From Planctomycetia bacterium (lineage in GTDB: Bacteria > Planctomycetota > Phycisphaerae > Phycisphaerales > SM1A02), in NCBI GenBank assembly GCA_005799495.1, contig SYGP01000023.1:1-50957 (forward strand): DNA of 50,957 nucleotides, read 5' to 3'. Below the pieces are notes generated by a model. That model saw nothing but the letters and a program-made list of their open reading frames with translations, made no database searches and was not told the origin of the DNA. Both the position numbers and the translations under genes were made by a program. Positions 1 to 7,151 of this stretch are shown here, one piece after another (position 1 is the stretch's first letter; every line of letters starts with the position of its first letter).

Positions 1-39
1 CGCGCGATTCCCTTTCTTTTCACCGCGCGCATAGGCAAG

Positions 40-127
40 AACTACAAAAACTGCAATTACTTCCCTCTCCACCATCTCTCTCTCCTTTGCGAGCCTGTGC
101 AACAACTGCAAAAACGGCAATTACTCC
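40..127. repeat. Imperfect direct repeat pair
   Basis: Two similar stretches of about 24 bases, at 40-64 and 104-127, share the core AACTxCAAAAACxGCAATTACT and differ at a few positions. They lie just downstream of the DUF3987-like fragment on its strand, with a pyrimidine-rich spacer between them. No gene is visible in bases 1-120. The function is unknown; it may be a small duplication. Confidence 0.35.
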
Positions 128-408
128 CCGGCCTCGTCGCTTACAGGCGGCTTGATGCGATACCCGGCAGTCGGGCGTCCCCCTTTGCGACCAGCCTGGG
201 TCACCTCGAATTCGATGAGCCGCTGCTGCAGTAGTGTGTCACGCACCTCCTCGTGTTCACGACTCGACCACGGCAGTTTCCGGTTGATCCGCCAGAACGG
301 CATCCATTCGTCCCCGTGCTGCCGGCGCCACTGATCGAGCACGTCGAGCAGGCGCTTGCGTTTGCCGTCGAACTCGCTTTCGCTGGCGTAGTGGCGGGCC
401 ATGAACAA
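121..408 (-). pseudogene. DUF3987-like protein, C-terminal fragment
   Basis: The frame encodes about 93-95 residues that look like the winged-helix-like tail of large DUF3987 primase/helicase-type proteins common in planctomycete genomic islands. Recognisable parts are a basic helix (KRKRLLDVLDQW), the stretch WRINRKLPWSSREHEEVRDTLL and a Gly/Arg-rich turn GRKGGRPTAGYRI. In full-length members several hundred residues, including the ATPase part, precede this. Here an in-frame TGA lies at 441-439 and only a TTG (408) or ATG (402) could start translation, so this is best read as a decayed remnant. The family assignment is by motif memory. An independent small DNA-binding protein is the alternative. 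Confidence 0.45.
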
Positions 409-476
409 CGGTCGGGGGGACCCAACAGCGAAGACGTGTCAAACGTGACTGTTTCAGGTTAGGGCCGCTGGAATCG

Positions 477-831
477 GAGGTTTCGTCGACGCGAATTGGG
501 AAGCCACCCGAGGCCATACATGATGTTCGTTTCGCCGCGCCAACACTGTCGACGTCGACGAAACCTCGTTTTCCCTGAAAATATGAGGGTTTCGTCGACA
601 CGGGCAGCGCTGGAATAGCAGTCATCCGTCGATAGGATGCCAGACCGATCTACCGGGACCGTTGGCTCATTCCCAATTGGGCGACCGGTGTCGACGAAAC
701 CTCGCGATTTCCAGGAGAAATGAGGTTTCGTCGACGTCGACAGAGTAAACATGTCGTGCGCGCACCCCGCTCAGAGCCAGATACCCACCAGTACATGCCT
801 GTAGGAGGCGCCGCAGAGTGTCGACGAAACC
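477..831. repeat. Array of long palindromes with GTCGACGAAACC arms
   Basis: Six copies of one arm occur in alternating orientation: GAGGTTTCGTCGAC at 477-490, GTCGACGAAACC at 554-565, its complement at 588-599, GTCGACGAAACCTC at 690-703, its perfect complement at 722-735, and GTCGACGAAACC at 820-831. The middle four form two complete hairpins (554-599 and 690-735) with inner stems TTTTC/GAAAA and ATTTC/GAAAT, so the inner pairs differ but pairing is kept. Hairpins and half-units are separated by 63-90 bases of unrelated sequence. The array lies in the 975-base gene-free stretch 409-1383. I see no credible gene in it. Confidence 0.8.
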
Positions 832-966
832 GGTCACGGTGGCGGCGTTGCCCCGCCCAACGGGCACCCTACGCCCCAGACGCCCGAACCATCGCCAGGA
901 TGCCAACACGTATCGGTTCGGGCAACGTGGGCCAGGCGTCGATCAGTGAGCCAAGACGCGGGTCCG

Positions 967-1112
967 CTAGCCCGGCTTATTCATGCCTCACCGCACCATC
1001 GACGCAAGTCCTTGTGTGCAGCTGGCTTATGAAAACTAGGTAAAATACACTATGTTTTCGGCAGCCCTGGTGAATTCCATGGTTCCGAGGGGTCATGAAT
1101 AATCCGGGCTAG
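967..1112. mobile_element. MITE-like element or IS remnant with 19-base inverted ends
   Basis: CTAGCCCGGCTTATTCATG at 967-985 is matched in inverted orientation by CATGAATAATCCGGGCTAG at 1094-1112, with 18 of 19 bases identical after complementing. The 108 bases between the ends hold no ORF that could be a transposase. Terminal repeats of this length around so short an interior fit a non-autonomous element or the collapsed ends of an insertion sequence. I see no clear target-site duplication and do not assign an IS family. Confidence 0.55.
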
Positions 1113-1178
1113 GCAAAGTGCGCCGCTTTCTGCGCTGCCTTGCTCAAGGATCCCCGAATTCGTAGAAGAACTTGGGGA

Positions 1179-1200
1179 GGTTCGAATCCCGCCCTCTCCG
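1179..1200 (+). other. tRNA-Ser-like 3' end fragment, candidate attachment site
   Basis: The stretch contains a T-loop (GGTTCGAATCCC) followed by an acceptor-like GCCCTCTCCG, which matches the usual 3' end of a bacterial tRNA-Ser. The bases upstream do not form the left side of the T-stem, and no GGAGAGG-type 5' acceptor strand lies within 100 bases, so this is not a whole tRNA gene. Such 3'-end copies are typical crossover cores left by tRNA-targeting integrases. The position between mobile scraps on the left and ordinary genes on the right fits that reading. Confidence 0.45.
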
Positions 1201-1383
1201 CTTATTAATTCAACACTTGCGAAAAACTGACAGGTCGAAGGGGCCAAAGAATTAGACAATGGATCTTGCCAGCCCTTCGACGTGGCCTGAATTCGGGTCG
1301 TATGGCAATTGAGTTCCAACCAACTAATTGAGGCTGCCTGCTCGTAATCGTCTGCGCTTCTGTACCAACGACGAGGATTGACC

Positions 1384-1737
1384 ATGTATCGATTCAGCGC
1401 CATCTCCGTGAGTTTGTTCGTGACACTGGCAATTTGCCAGGCTGGGGACAACCAGAAGGACGCGAAAGACAAGGATGCCAAGAGAATGGAACTGACAGGC
1501 AAGCTTCGCTCCGGCATCGTCGCAATCGGCGGCGAAACTACCGGCACCCTCCTCGAAACGAAAATGGGCACCTTTGAGTTGGACTTCGGTAAGCAAAAGG
1601 ACCTTCGGAAAAAGGCTCAGAAGCTCAACGGCAAGACCGTCACCGTGGTCGGCAAGCTGGAGATTCGCAAAGGCGTGGAGGTGAAGGCACGCAAAATCGT
1701 CACCGTGACAAGTCTGGAAGAAGCAAAGGACAAGTAG
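1384..1737 (+). CDS. Small secreted protein of unknown function
   Basis: The 117-residue protein starts with a typical signal peptide (MYRFSAISVSLFVTLAICQAG), so it is probably exported. After a short Lys/Asp-rich stretch, the mature part (about residues 35-110) reads as a small beta-rich domain with VTVVGKLEIRKGVEVKARKIV near the end, resembling OB-fold-like modules of secreted planctomycete proteins. The ATG at 1384 is preceded by GAGGA at 1373-1377, six bases before the codon, which favours it over the TTG at 1378. The gene stands alone, the first intact gene after the mobile scraps. I cannot name a function. Confidence 0.75.
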   Translation: MYRFSAISVSLFVTLAICQAGDNQKDAKDKDAKRMELTGKLRSGIVAIGGETTGTLLETKMGTFELDFGKQKDLRKKAQKLNGKTVTVVGKLEIRKGVEVKARKIVTVTSLEEAKDK

Positions 1738-1822
1738 CGAAGGCGAGCCAAGATGGACGACGCCAGTTACCCCCCCCCAATTTTTTCACCACCGGAATTG
1801 CAGATCTAACTGGCCTCGTTAG

Positions 1823-2053
1823 TCATGGCGATGTCCCCGTTTCAGGAGGAATCGGGGCGCTCAACTTCTCCAACGCCGTCTTCTGTTCGGCCAGCATGTT
1901 GGTGAGGACCACGATTAACACTTCCAGGGACTCCTTTTCGCCGAGGCCGGAAAAGCTTCGAAAATCGTTGCAGATGCCTTCCAGCGCAAACCAGAGTTGA
2001 CCACGAGGTTGCATGGCAATCGTCCCATTGGTGAGGATCTCAACCGCCGACAC
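1823..2053 (-). CDS. Small hypothetical protein
   Basis: The 76-residue product has no signal peptide or membrane segment. Its centre (LEVLIVVLTNMLAEQKTALEKL) reads as an amphipathic helix. The GTG start at 2053 overlaps the last 14 bases of the phosphatase/SUI1 gene upstream in another frame, which suggests translational coupling. I do not recognise a family. Support comes mainly from the tight overlap and a plausible helical sequence, so it could still be a spurious frame. Confidence 0.5.
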   Translation of the reverse strand: MSAVEILTNGTIAMQPRGQLWFALEGICNDFRSFSGLGEKESLEVLIVVLTNMLAEQKTALEKLSAPIPPETGTSP

Positions 2054-2795
2054 GTTTCACGCGAAAACCCATTCCTTCAAGGACTGCGATTAGCCGTTCG
2101 CGCTGATCGCCTTGAATTTCGATCCGACCATCTTTGACCGTGCCTCCCGTGCCGCATTTCTGCTTGAGCATGGCGGCGAGATCGAGCAGACCCGCCTCAT
2201 CGAGCGGCAGATCGAAAACGGTCGTCACTCCTTTGCCACGCCGACCCTTGGTTTCTCTGCCAACCTTGATGACAGAGGCGTTCGTCGAAACTTCTTTTTT
2301 TGTTGTGGCGACAGGCTCTTTGACGGAATCCTCCGCAGCCGGTTCCTCTCGTTTGCCGCCGCCGATCAGGCGCGCAGTCAGGCCCATCACTTCACGTTCT
2401 ATTAGGTTCAACACAGCGGGCGCATCGTCAACGTGCCAGAACTCAACATTCTCGACCCATGCCGGAAACCGTTCTTGCAGCAGCGGCAAATGTTCGGCCC
2501 GCTTCAAGGCGACGATGACGGCGGCTTGTTCCAGGTCTTCCAATGCCACTGGAATGGGGAACCGAGAAATAGCTTCGGCGTCCCGCAATCGCATTGCCGC
2601 CAATGCCTTGATCACCAGTGCCGAGATTGGGCCGATATTGTTGACGCCGCGCTCCAGAGCAAGCCCTCTGGACGTCGCCTTCCACGGGAGACCCATCCTC
2701 AATGCGACTGAATTGAAATAGATTTCGGCAAATCGGCTACGGTAGTAATTGCCAGTGCACAGGAACAGAACAGTTCTTTCGCTGCGATTCGCCAT
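2040..2795 (-). CDS. Fusion of LMW protein tyrosine phosphatase and SUI1/eIF1-like domain
   Basis: Residues 6-145 of the 251-residue protein read as a low-molecular-weight tyrosine phosphatase. The P-loop is C13-TGNYY-R19-S, the CX5R signature of the family, and Asp residues of HVDDAPA (about 121-127) sit where the general acid is expected. A charged linker (146-173) leads to a SUI1/YciH-like domain (174-251) with GRRGKGVTTVFDL and the typical KCGTGGTVKDGRIEIQGDQ core ending in VKRVGG. ATG 2795 is chosen because GGGAG lies five bases upstream and the phosphatase fold begins right after it; the open frame runs further upstream. The fusion implies a phosphatase that also touches ribosomes or RNA, which is inference. 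Confidence 0.8.
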   Translation of the reverse strand: MANRSERTVLFLCTGNYYRSRFAEIYFNSVALRMGLPWKATSRGLALERGVNNIGPISALVIKALAAMRLRDAEAISRFPIPVALEDLEQAAVIVALKRAEHLPLLQERFPAWVENVEFWHVDDAPAVLNLIEREVMGLTARLIGGGKREEPAAEDSVKEPVATTKKEVSTNASVIKVGRETKGRRGKGVTTVFDLPLDEAGLLDLAAMLKQKCGTGGTVKDGRIEIQGDQRERLIAVLEGMGFRVKRVGG

Positions 2796-3132
2796 CGAAC
2801 TCCCTCGGTCAGAAGGCCAAGCCGTCGTGCTGTAGGAAGGATCGCGTCGACGAGCGAAAGCTGTAAAATGACATGAGGCCATTCCTTGGTCAAATTCGCA
2901 CCACACGACCCGAGGACGGTCTCGGCGGACGGGAATCATAGAACAAGGAAGGTCTCAATCGCAAGAGCAGAATGGTCCTGTCCGCCCAATAGTCTCGTTT
3001 TTTCAATCACGAAAGCGTGTAGGCGCACCTTGCACACGGCAGCAGGGAGGTGTCCCTGGAATGCCGCTCGCTCGCCTGCTAAGATAAACTGTTCACGCAT
3101 TGGCCAAGGGATTCTTTCGCGAGGTTGGCAAC
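2796..3132. other. Divergent intergenic region between phosphatase fusion and ilvB
   Basis: These 337 bases separate two divergent genes and contain no convincing ORF. A -10-like TAAGAT lies at 3080-3085, about 48 bases before the ilvB ATG, without an obvious -35. I see no leader peptide rich in branched-chain residues and no attenuator-like stem pair, so ilvB shows no visible attenuation. Confidence 0.4.
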
Positions 3133-4908
3133 ATGGCAACAACACAGGGCAAGGCGATTTCCGGGGCGGACATTCTCGTGCAGTGTCTGGTCAATCATGG
3201 CGTCGATACGGTGTTCGCGTATCCGGGCGGAGCGTCGATGCCGATACATCAGGCCCTCACACGTTTTCAAAAGCAGCTGCGCACCATTTTGCCGCGTCAT
3301 GAGCAGGGCGGCGGCTTCATGGCCGAGGGCTACGCGCGCAGCACGGGGCGCATCGGTGTGTGCATCGCCACCAGCGGGCCCGGCGCGACCAACTTCGTCA
3401 CCTGTTTGGCGGACGCCAAGATGGACTCGGTGCCGATCCTCGCCATTACTGGGCAGGTCGGCACGCACGTCATCGGCACCGATGCGTTTCAGGAGACGCC
3501 GATCGTCGAAGTATCCCGGCCCATCACGAAGCATCACTATCTCGTGCAGCGGATCGAGGACATCGCGCGCGTGATGAAGGAGGCGTTCCACGTCGCGACA
3601 ACCGGGCGACTCGGCCCCGTCATCGTGGACATTCCCAAGGACATTCAGAATCGCATGCTCGTGCCCGATTTCGACCCCCCGATGAATTTGCCGGGCTATC
3701 GACCAGAACGCCGGGCGACGCGCGAACAACTTGAGCAGGTCTTCGCGCTCATCCGCCAGAGCAAACGGCCGATCATCTACGCGGGCGGCGGCGTCATCGC
3801 GGCCAACGCGGCGGCAAAGCTCAAGGCCTTCGCGGAGAAGACCGGCATCCCCGTCGCGCTGACTGTCCACGGGTTGGGCGCCATTCCGAGCAAACACTAT
3901 CTCTGTCTGCAAATGCTCGGCATGCACGGGACCGTCTACGCCAATTATGCGATCAACGAGGCGGACCTCTTGCTCGCGCTCGGCGTGCGCTTCGACGACC
4001 GCGTCACCGGCAAGGTCAGCGAGTTCGCCAAGCACGGTAAGATTGTCCACATCGACATCGATCCGTCCGAGATAAACAAGATCAAACAGGCTACGCTGCC
4101 CATCTGCGGCGACGTCGGCCATGCGCTCGGCGAGATGCTGGAGATGATCGCGGAGAATCCGGCGCGGGTCGTGCCCTCGCCCCCGACTCCTCTCCCAAAA
4201 GGAGAGGGGCGATACGCTGACTGGATGCAGCAGATCGACCGCTGGCGCGACGCCGAGCCGTTGCGCTTCAACGATCGCGATGATGCCATCGTGCCGCAAT
4301 GCGCGATTCAACGGCTGTGGGAGATCGTGCGCGACCGCGGGCTGCTCGACGAGACGATTGTCACGACGGGCGTCGGACAGCATCAGATGTGGTCGGCGCA
4401 GTACTGGCATTTCAACTCGCCACGTTCGTGGTTCACGTCGGGCGGCCTGGGCTCGATGGGCTTCGGTCTGCCGGCGGCGCTCGGCGCGCAGGCGGCGCAT
4501 CCTTTGAAAACCGTCATCGACACCGACGGCGACGGCAGTTTCCTCATGAACATCCAGGAATTGGCGACCGCTTTCACCGAGAAGCTGCCGGTCAAGGTGC
4601 TGTTGCTCAACAACCAGCACCTGGGCATGGTGATGCAATGGGAGGACCGCTTCTACGAGAGCAACCGCGCCCACACGTACCTCGGTGCCGGCTTCGAGCA
4701 TGACCCGTACCCCGATTTCGTTACCATCGCGAAGGGCTTCCGGTGCGCGGCGGCGAGCATCTCACGCAAGGAAGACCTCGACGACGCGCTACGAGAAATG
4801 CTGGACAGCAAAGGTCCCTATGTGCTCAACGTATTGACGCCGTATCAGGAGCACGTGTTGCCGATGATCCCCGGCGGAATGACGGTCAAGGACATTATCA
4901 AGGCGTAG
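3133..4908 (+). CDS. ilvB: Acetolactate synthase, large (catalytic) subunit
   Basis: This ThDP- and FAD-dependent enzyme condenses two pyruvates to acetolactate, or pyruvate with 2-ketobutyrate, in valine, leucine and isoleucine synthesis. The 591-residue product has the N-terminal ThDP pyrimidine domain ([11 protein letters not shown], catalytic Glu in RHEQGGG), a central FAD-type domain with RFDDRVTGK, and the C-terminal pyrophosphate domain with GDGSFLMN and [20 protein letters not shown] 3133 has GAGGT seven bases upstream; the TTG at 3100 lacks a site. No regulatory subunit gene (ilvN) follows; the next gene is on the other strand. Residues about 347-360 are a Pro/Gly-rich insertion from a palindromic repeat. 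Confidence 0.95.
   Translation: MATTQGKAISGADILVQCLVNHGVDTVFAYPGGASMPIHQALTRFQKQLRTILPRHEQGGGFMAEGYARSTGRIGVCIATSGPGATNFVTCLADAKMDSVPILAITGQVGTHVIGTDAFQETPIVEVSRPITKHHYLVQRIEDIARVMKEAFHVATTGRLGPVIVDIPKDIQNRMLVPDFDPPMNLPGYRPERRATREQLEQVFALIRQSKRPIIYAGGGVIAANAAAKLKAFAEKTGIPVALTVHGLGAIPSKHYLCLQMLGMHGTVYANYAINEADLLLALGVRFDDRVTGKVSEFAKHGKIVHIDIDPSEINKIKQATLPICGDVGHALGEMLEMIAENPARVVPSPPTPLPKGEGRYADWMQQIDRWRDAEPLRFNDRDDAIVPQCAIQRLWEIVRDRGLLDETIVTTGVGQHQMWSAQYWHFNSPRSWFTSGGLGSMGFGLPAALGAQAAHPLKTVIDTDGDGSFLMNIQELATAFTEKLPVKVLLLNNQHLGMVMQWEDRFYESNRAHTYLGAGFEHDPYPDFVTIAKGFRCAAASISRKEDLDDALREMLDSKGPYVLNVLTPYQEHVLPMIPGGMTVKDIIKA
4174..4210. repeat. Palindromic repeat inserted in frame in ilvB
   Basis: A hairpin with perfect arms CCTCTCC (4189-4195) and GGAGAGG (4201-4207) and a five-base loop CAAAA lies inside ilvB. 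It is translated as [12 protein letters not shown], a peptide familiar from short dispersed repeats in many bacterial genomes. It falls between the central and C-terminal domains, at a linker where extra residues are tolerated. The reading frame is kept. Confidence 0.65.
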
Positions 4909-4939
4909 AACACCCTCTTCGCGGCGCGTAGGCGCGCGA

Positions 4940-6079
4940 TCAGCTCTTCGTCTCCCCGAGCGATTCGGGCGGCGCTGTGGCATTCGCCGGCACATCCGGC
5001 GGCGGCTCGACCCACGGCGGCGTTTCCGCGCGCGGCGTGCGCTTCCAGACTGCCACACCCAGAATCGCGCCGGCTGCCAGGATGCCCACGCTGATGTTCT
5101 GGGATAGTGTCAACCCGAAGGCGACCGGATCCGTGTCGGTGCGCAGCATTTCGTTCAGGTAGCGATGCACGCCGTAGCCGATCATCAAGAGCACCATCAT
5201 CTCGCCGTCGCGCCGCCGATAGGGAAAATACGACAACAGAAAGAACAGCAACAGGCCCATGCTGATCGTTTCATAAACTTGCGTGGGGTGCAGACCGAGG
5301 CTGGTCGGCGTGAACGCGCGGAGCGTGACCGCGGCGCCGTCGCGGAACACAGTCAGCTTGAATGGCGTTTCGGCGCGTGCGAGGTCTTCCTGCCTGCGGA
5401 TTGGTTTGTCGTTGATCTGGATCAAGATGTCGTCCGCTTGCAATCCCGCGTCCTCTGCCGGCGTGCCGGGCTCGACTGCTTCGACCAGGAGCGAGTGTTC
5501 ACCGAGGACGAAGCCGAACGGGGTTTGCAGACCGCGTGCGGTCAGGACGGTCGGGGCAGGCGCCGTGCCATACGCAAAGTGAACGGGGTACGGGGCGGAC
5601 GCGCAGGCGACGTTGCCGAAGCAGCAGCCGGTACACAAGCAGCCGATACGGCCCATGGCGATGCCAAGCGCGATGCACGGGGCCATGACGTCGAGCATGG
5701 GCCAGTGCGACACGCCGGCTTTGCGCATGACGAACTGATGGTAGCCGAAGTAGCCGAACATGGCGCCGAAAAGTGCGCCGTAAAGTACGAGCCCGCCGTC
5801 CCACAGGGCGACCGCCTTCCACAGTCCCGCCCTTTGAAATTCCTCCCATTTCGTCGCGATGAAAACGATGCGCCCGCCGATGATGCCGGACACGAATAGC
5901 CAGATGACGAGATCGGGAATGAATTTCGGATCGATGCCTTGCCGTCGGGCCAAACGCTGCCCCAGCCAGTTGCATGCCAGGAACGCGAGGAACAGCATCA
6001 GGCCGTAGCCGTAGATCGGGATGTCCGACCAGCTGCTGTTCACGAGGCTCACGGGGATGTGGAACAAAACGGGTCGCAT
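4940..6079 (-). CDS. lgt: Prolipoprotein diacylglyceryl transferase with inserted PDZ domain
   Basis: Lgt moves diacylglycerol from phosphatidylglycerol to the lipobox Cys of prolipoproteins in the inner membrane. The 379-residue protein shows several membrane helices, the phosphatidylglycerol-binding region GRIGCLCTGCCFG (about 143-155), and HPTQVYE (264-270) before the last helices. Between these, residues about 185-256 form a PDZ-like domain (LLVEAVEPGTPAEDAGLQADDILIQIND, in pieces) not present in the standard enzyme, which is about 270-290 residues. The C-terminus is Pro-rich. The gene follows moxR by 41 bases on the same strand. The window encodes several lipoproteins that would be its substrates. 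A role of the PDZ in substrate choice is a guess. Confidence 0.9.
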   Translation of the reverse strand: MRPVLFHIPVSLVNSSWSDIPIYGYGLMLFLAFLACNWLGQRLARRQGIDPKFIPDLVIWLFVSGIIGGRIVFIATKWEEFQRAGLWKAVALWDGGLVLYGALFGAMFGYFGYHQFVMRKAGVSHWPMLDVMAPCIALGIAMGRIGCLCTGCCFGNVACASAPYPVHFAYGTAPAPTVLTARGLQTPFGFVLGEHSLLVEAVEPGTPAEDAGLQADDILIQINDKPIRRQEDLARAETPFKLTVFRDGAAVTLRAFTPTSLGLHPTQVYETISMGLLLFFLLSYFPYRRRDGEMMVLLMIGYGVHRYLNEMLRTDTDPVAFGLTLSQNISVGILAAGAILGVAVWKRTPRAETPPWVEPPPDVPANATAPPESLGETKS

Positions 6080-6120
6080 GAGTTCTCTTCGTTTAGCGTT
6101 CGCGAACTTCAGTCAGTGGT

Positions 6121-7146
6121 TCACGGGACCTTCACTTGATCGAAGATGCGCTTCAACAATTGCTCCGACGTGATCTCCTCCGCCTCGGCTTCGTAAGTCA
6201 CGGTGACGCGATGGCGCAGAATGTCGTAGCCGATCGTCTTGATGTCCTGTGGCGTCACGTAACTGCGCCCTTCGAGGAACGCTTGCCCTTTGGCGCCACG
6301 GGTGAGGAATATCGTCGCGCGCGGACTGGCACCATACTGGATGTACGTCTCAAGATTCAAGCCGAAGTCCTTGGGCCGGCGCGTCGCATGCACGATCTCG
6401 ACGATGTATTTCTTGACCTTGTCGTCCAGATAGATACCGTCGATGGTCTTGCGCAATTCGAATATGTCGTTCTTCGACAGCACCGGCTCGATGGTCACGT
6501 CCGGCTCGATCAAGGCCATGCGGTCGAGGATCGCGAGCTCCTCGTCCTTGCTCGGATACGTCAAATGGAGCTTGAGCATGAAGCGATCGACCTGCGCTTC
6601 CGGCAATGGATACGTCCCCTCCTGTTCGATCGGGTTCTGCGTCGCGAGCACCAGAAATGGCTGCTCAAGCGAGTGCGTCGTGCCACCAACCGTGATGGAT
6701 CGCTCTTGCATCGCTTCGAGGAGCGCAGACTGGCTCTTGGGTGATGCGCGGTTGATCTCATCTGCCAAGAGAATCTGCGTGAAGAGCGGCCCTGGGCGAA
6801 AAGCAAAATCGCGCTTCCCCGTTCGCGGATCTTCCATCACGATCTGCGTACCGATGATGTCGGCCGGCATCAGATCCGGCGTGAACTGGACCCGAGAAAA
6901 TCGCAGTCCAAGCGCCTGCCCGAGTGTGCGCACGAGCAGCGTCTTCCCAAGCCCCGGGACGCCTTCGAGCAGCACATGCCCGTTGGCAAAGAGAGCGACC
7001 AAGACCAATGTGACCGTCTGTTCCTGCCCGACAAGGACACGACCGATCTCCTCGCGAAGCCGCTGCGCAACACCGCGGAACTGCACACAGGCAGCGCGCA
7101 CATCTTCACTGGTGCGGATCGACTGCAGTTGTTCTGCAGTACTCAT
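6121..7146 (-). CDS. MoxR-family AAA+ ATPase
   Basis: MoxR ATPases are chaperone-like AAA+ proteins that help assemble or activate partner complexes. The 341-residue product has the Walker A GVPGLGKT (about 63-70), Walker B ILLADEINR, sensor-1 ATQNP and the sensor-2 region near ASPRA, a full-length MoxR. It starts five bases after the stop of the upstream membrane coiled-coil gene, the usual setting of moxR beside its membrane partners, although no DUF58 gene is seen. Asp codon choice differs between the two halves: the first half uses mainly GAT, the second almost only GAC, by hand count. This may mark a recombination or assembly junction near 6,570-6,600. Confidence 0.93.
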   Translation of the reverse strand: MSTAEQLQSIRTSEDVRAACVQFRGVAQRLREEIGRVLVGQEQTVTLVLVALFANGHVLLEGVPGLGKTLLVRTLGQALGLRFSRVQFTPDLMPADIIGTQIVMEDPRTGKRDFAFRPGPLFTQILLADEINRASPKSQSALLEAMQERSITVGGTTHSLEQPFLVLATQNPIEQEGTYPLPEAQVDRFMLKLHLTYPSKDEELAILDRMALIEPDVTIEPVLSKNDIFELRKTIDGIYLDDKVKKYIVEIVHATRRPKDFGLNLETYIQYGASPRATIFLTRGAKGQAFLEGRSYVTPQDIKTIGYDILRHRVTVTYEAEAEEITSEQLLKRIFDQVKVP

Positions 7147-7151
7147 GCGAG

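Noticed and set aside
477-831. CRISPR array
   Set aside because: Repeats alternate in orientation, spacers vary from 63 to 90 bases, there are only two full units and no cas genes are in the window.
459-1043. Small ORFs of 80-107 codons in the gene-poor left region
   Set aside because: They run through the palindromic repeats in several frames, lack ribosome sites and have no protein-like composition.
3079-4701. 540-codon open frame on the minus strand opposite ilvB
   Set aside because: It lies wholly antisense to a clear acetolactate synthase, has a His/Arg/Asp-rich composition typical of antisense frames in GC-rich DNA, and shows no motif.
6098-6107. GTTCGCGAAC palindrome upstream of lgt as an operator
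   Set aside because: A single ten-base palindrome in GC-rich DNA is expected by chance, and no second copy is seen near other genes.
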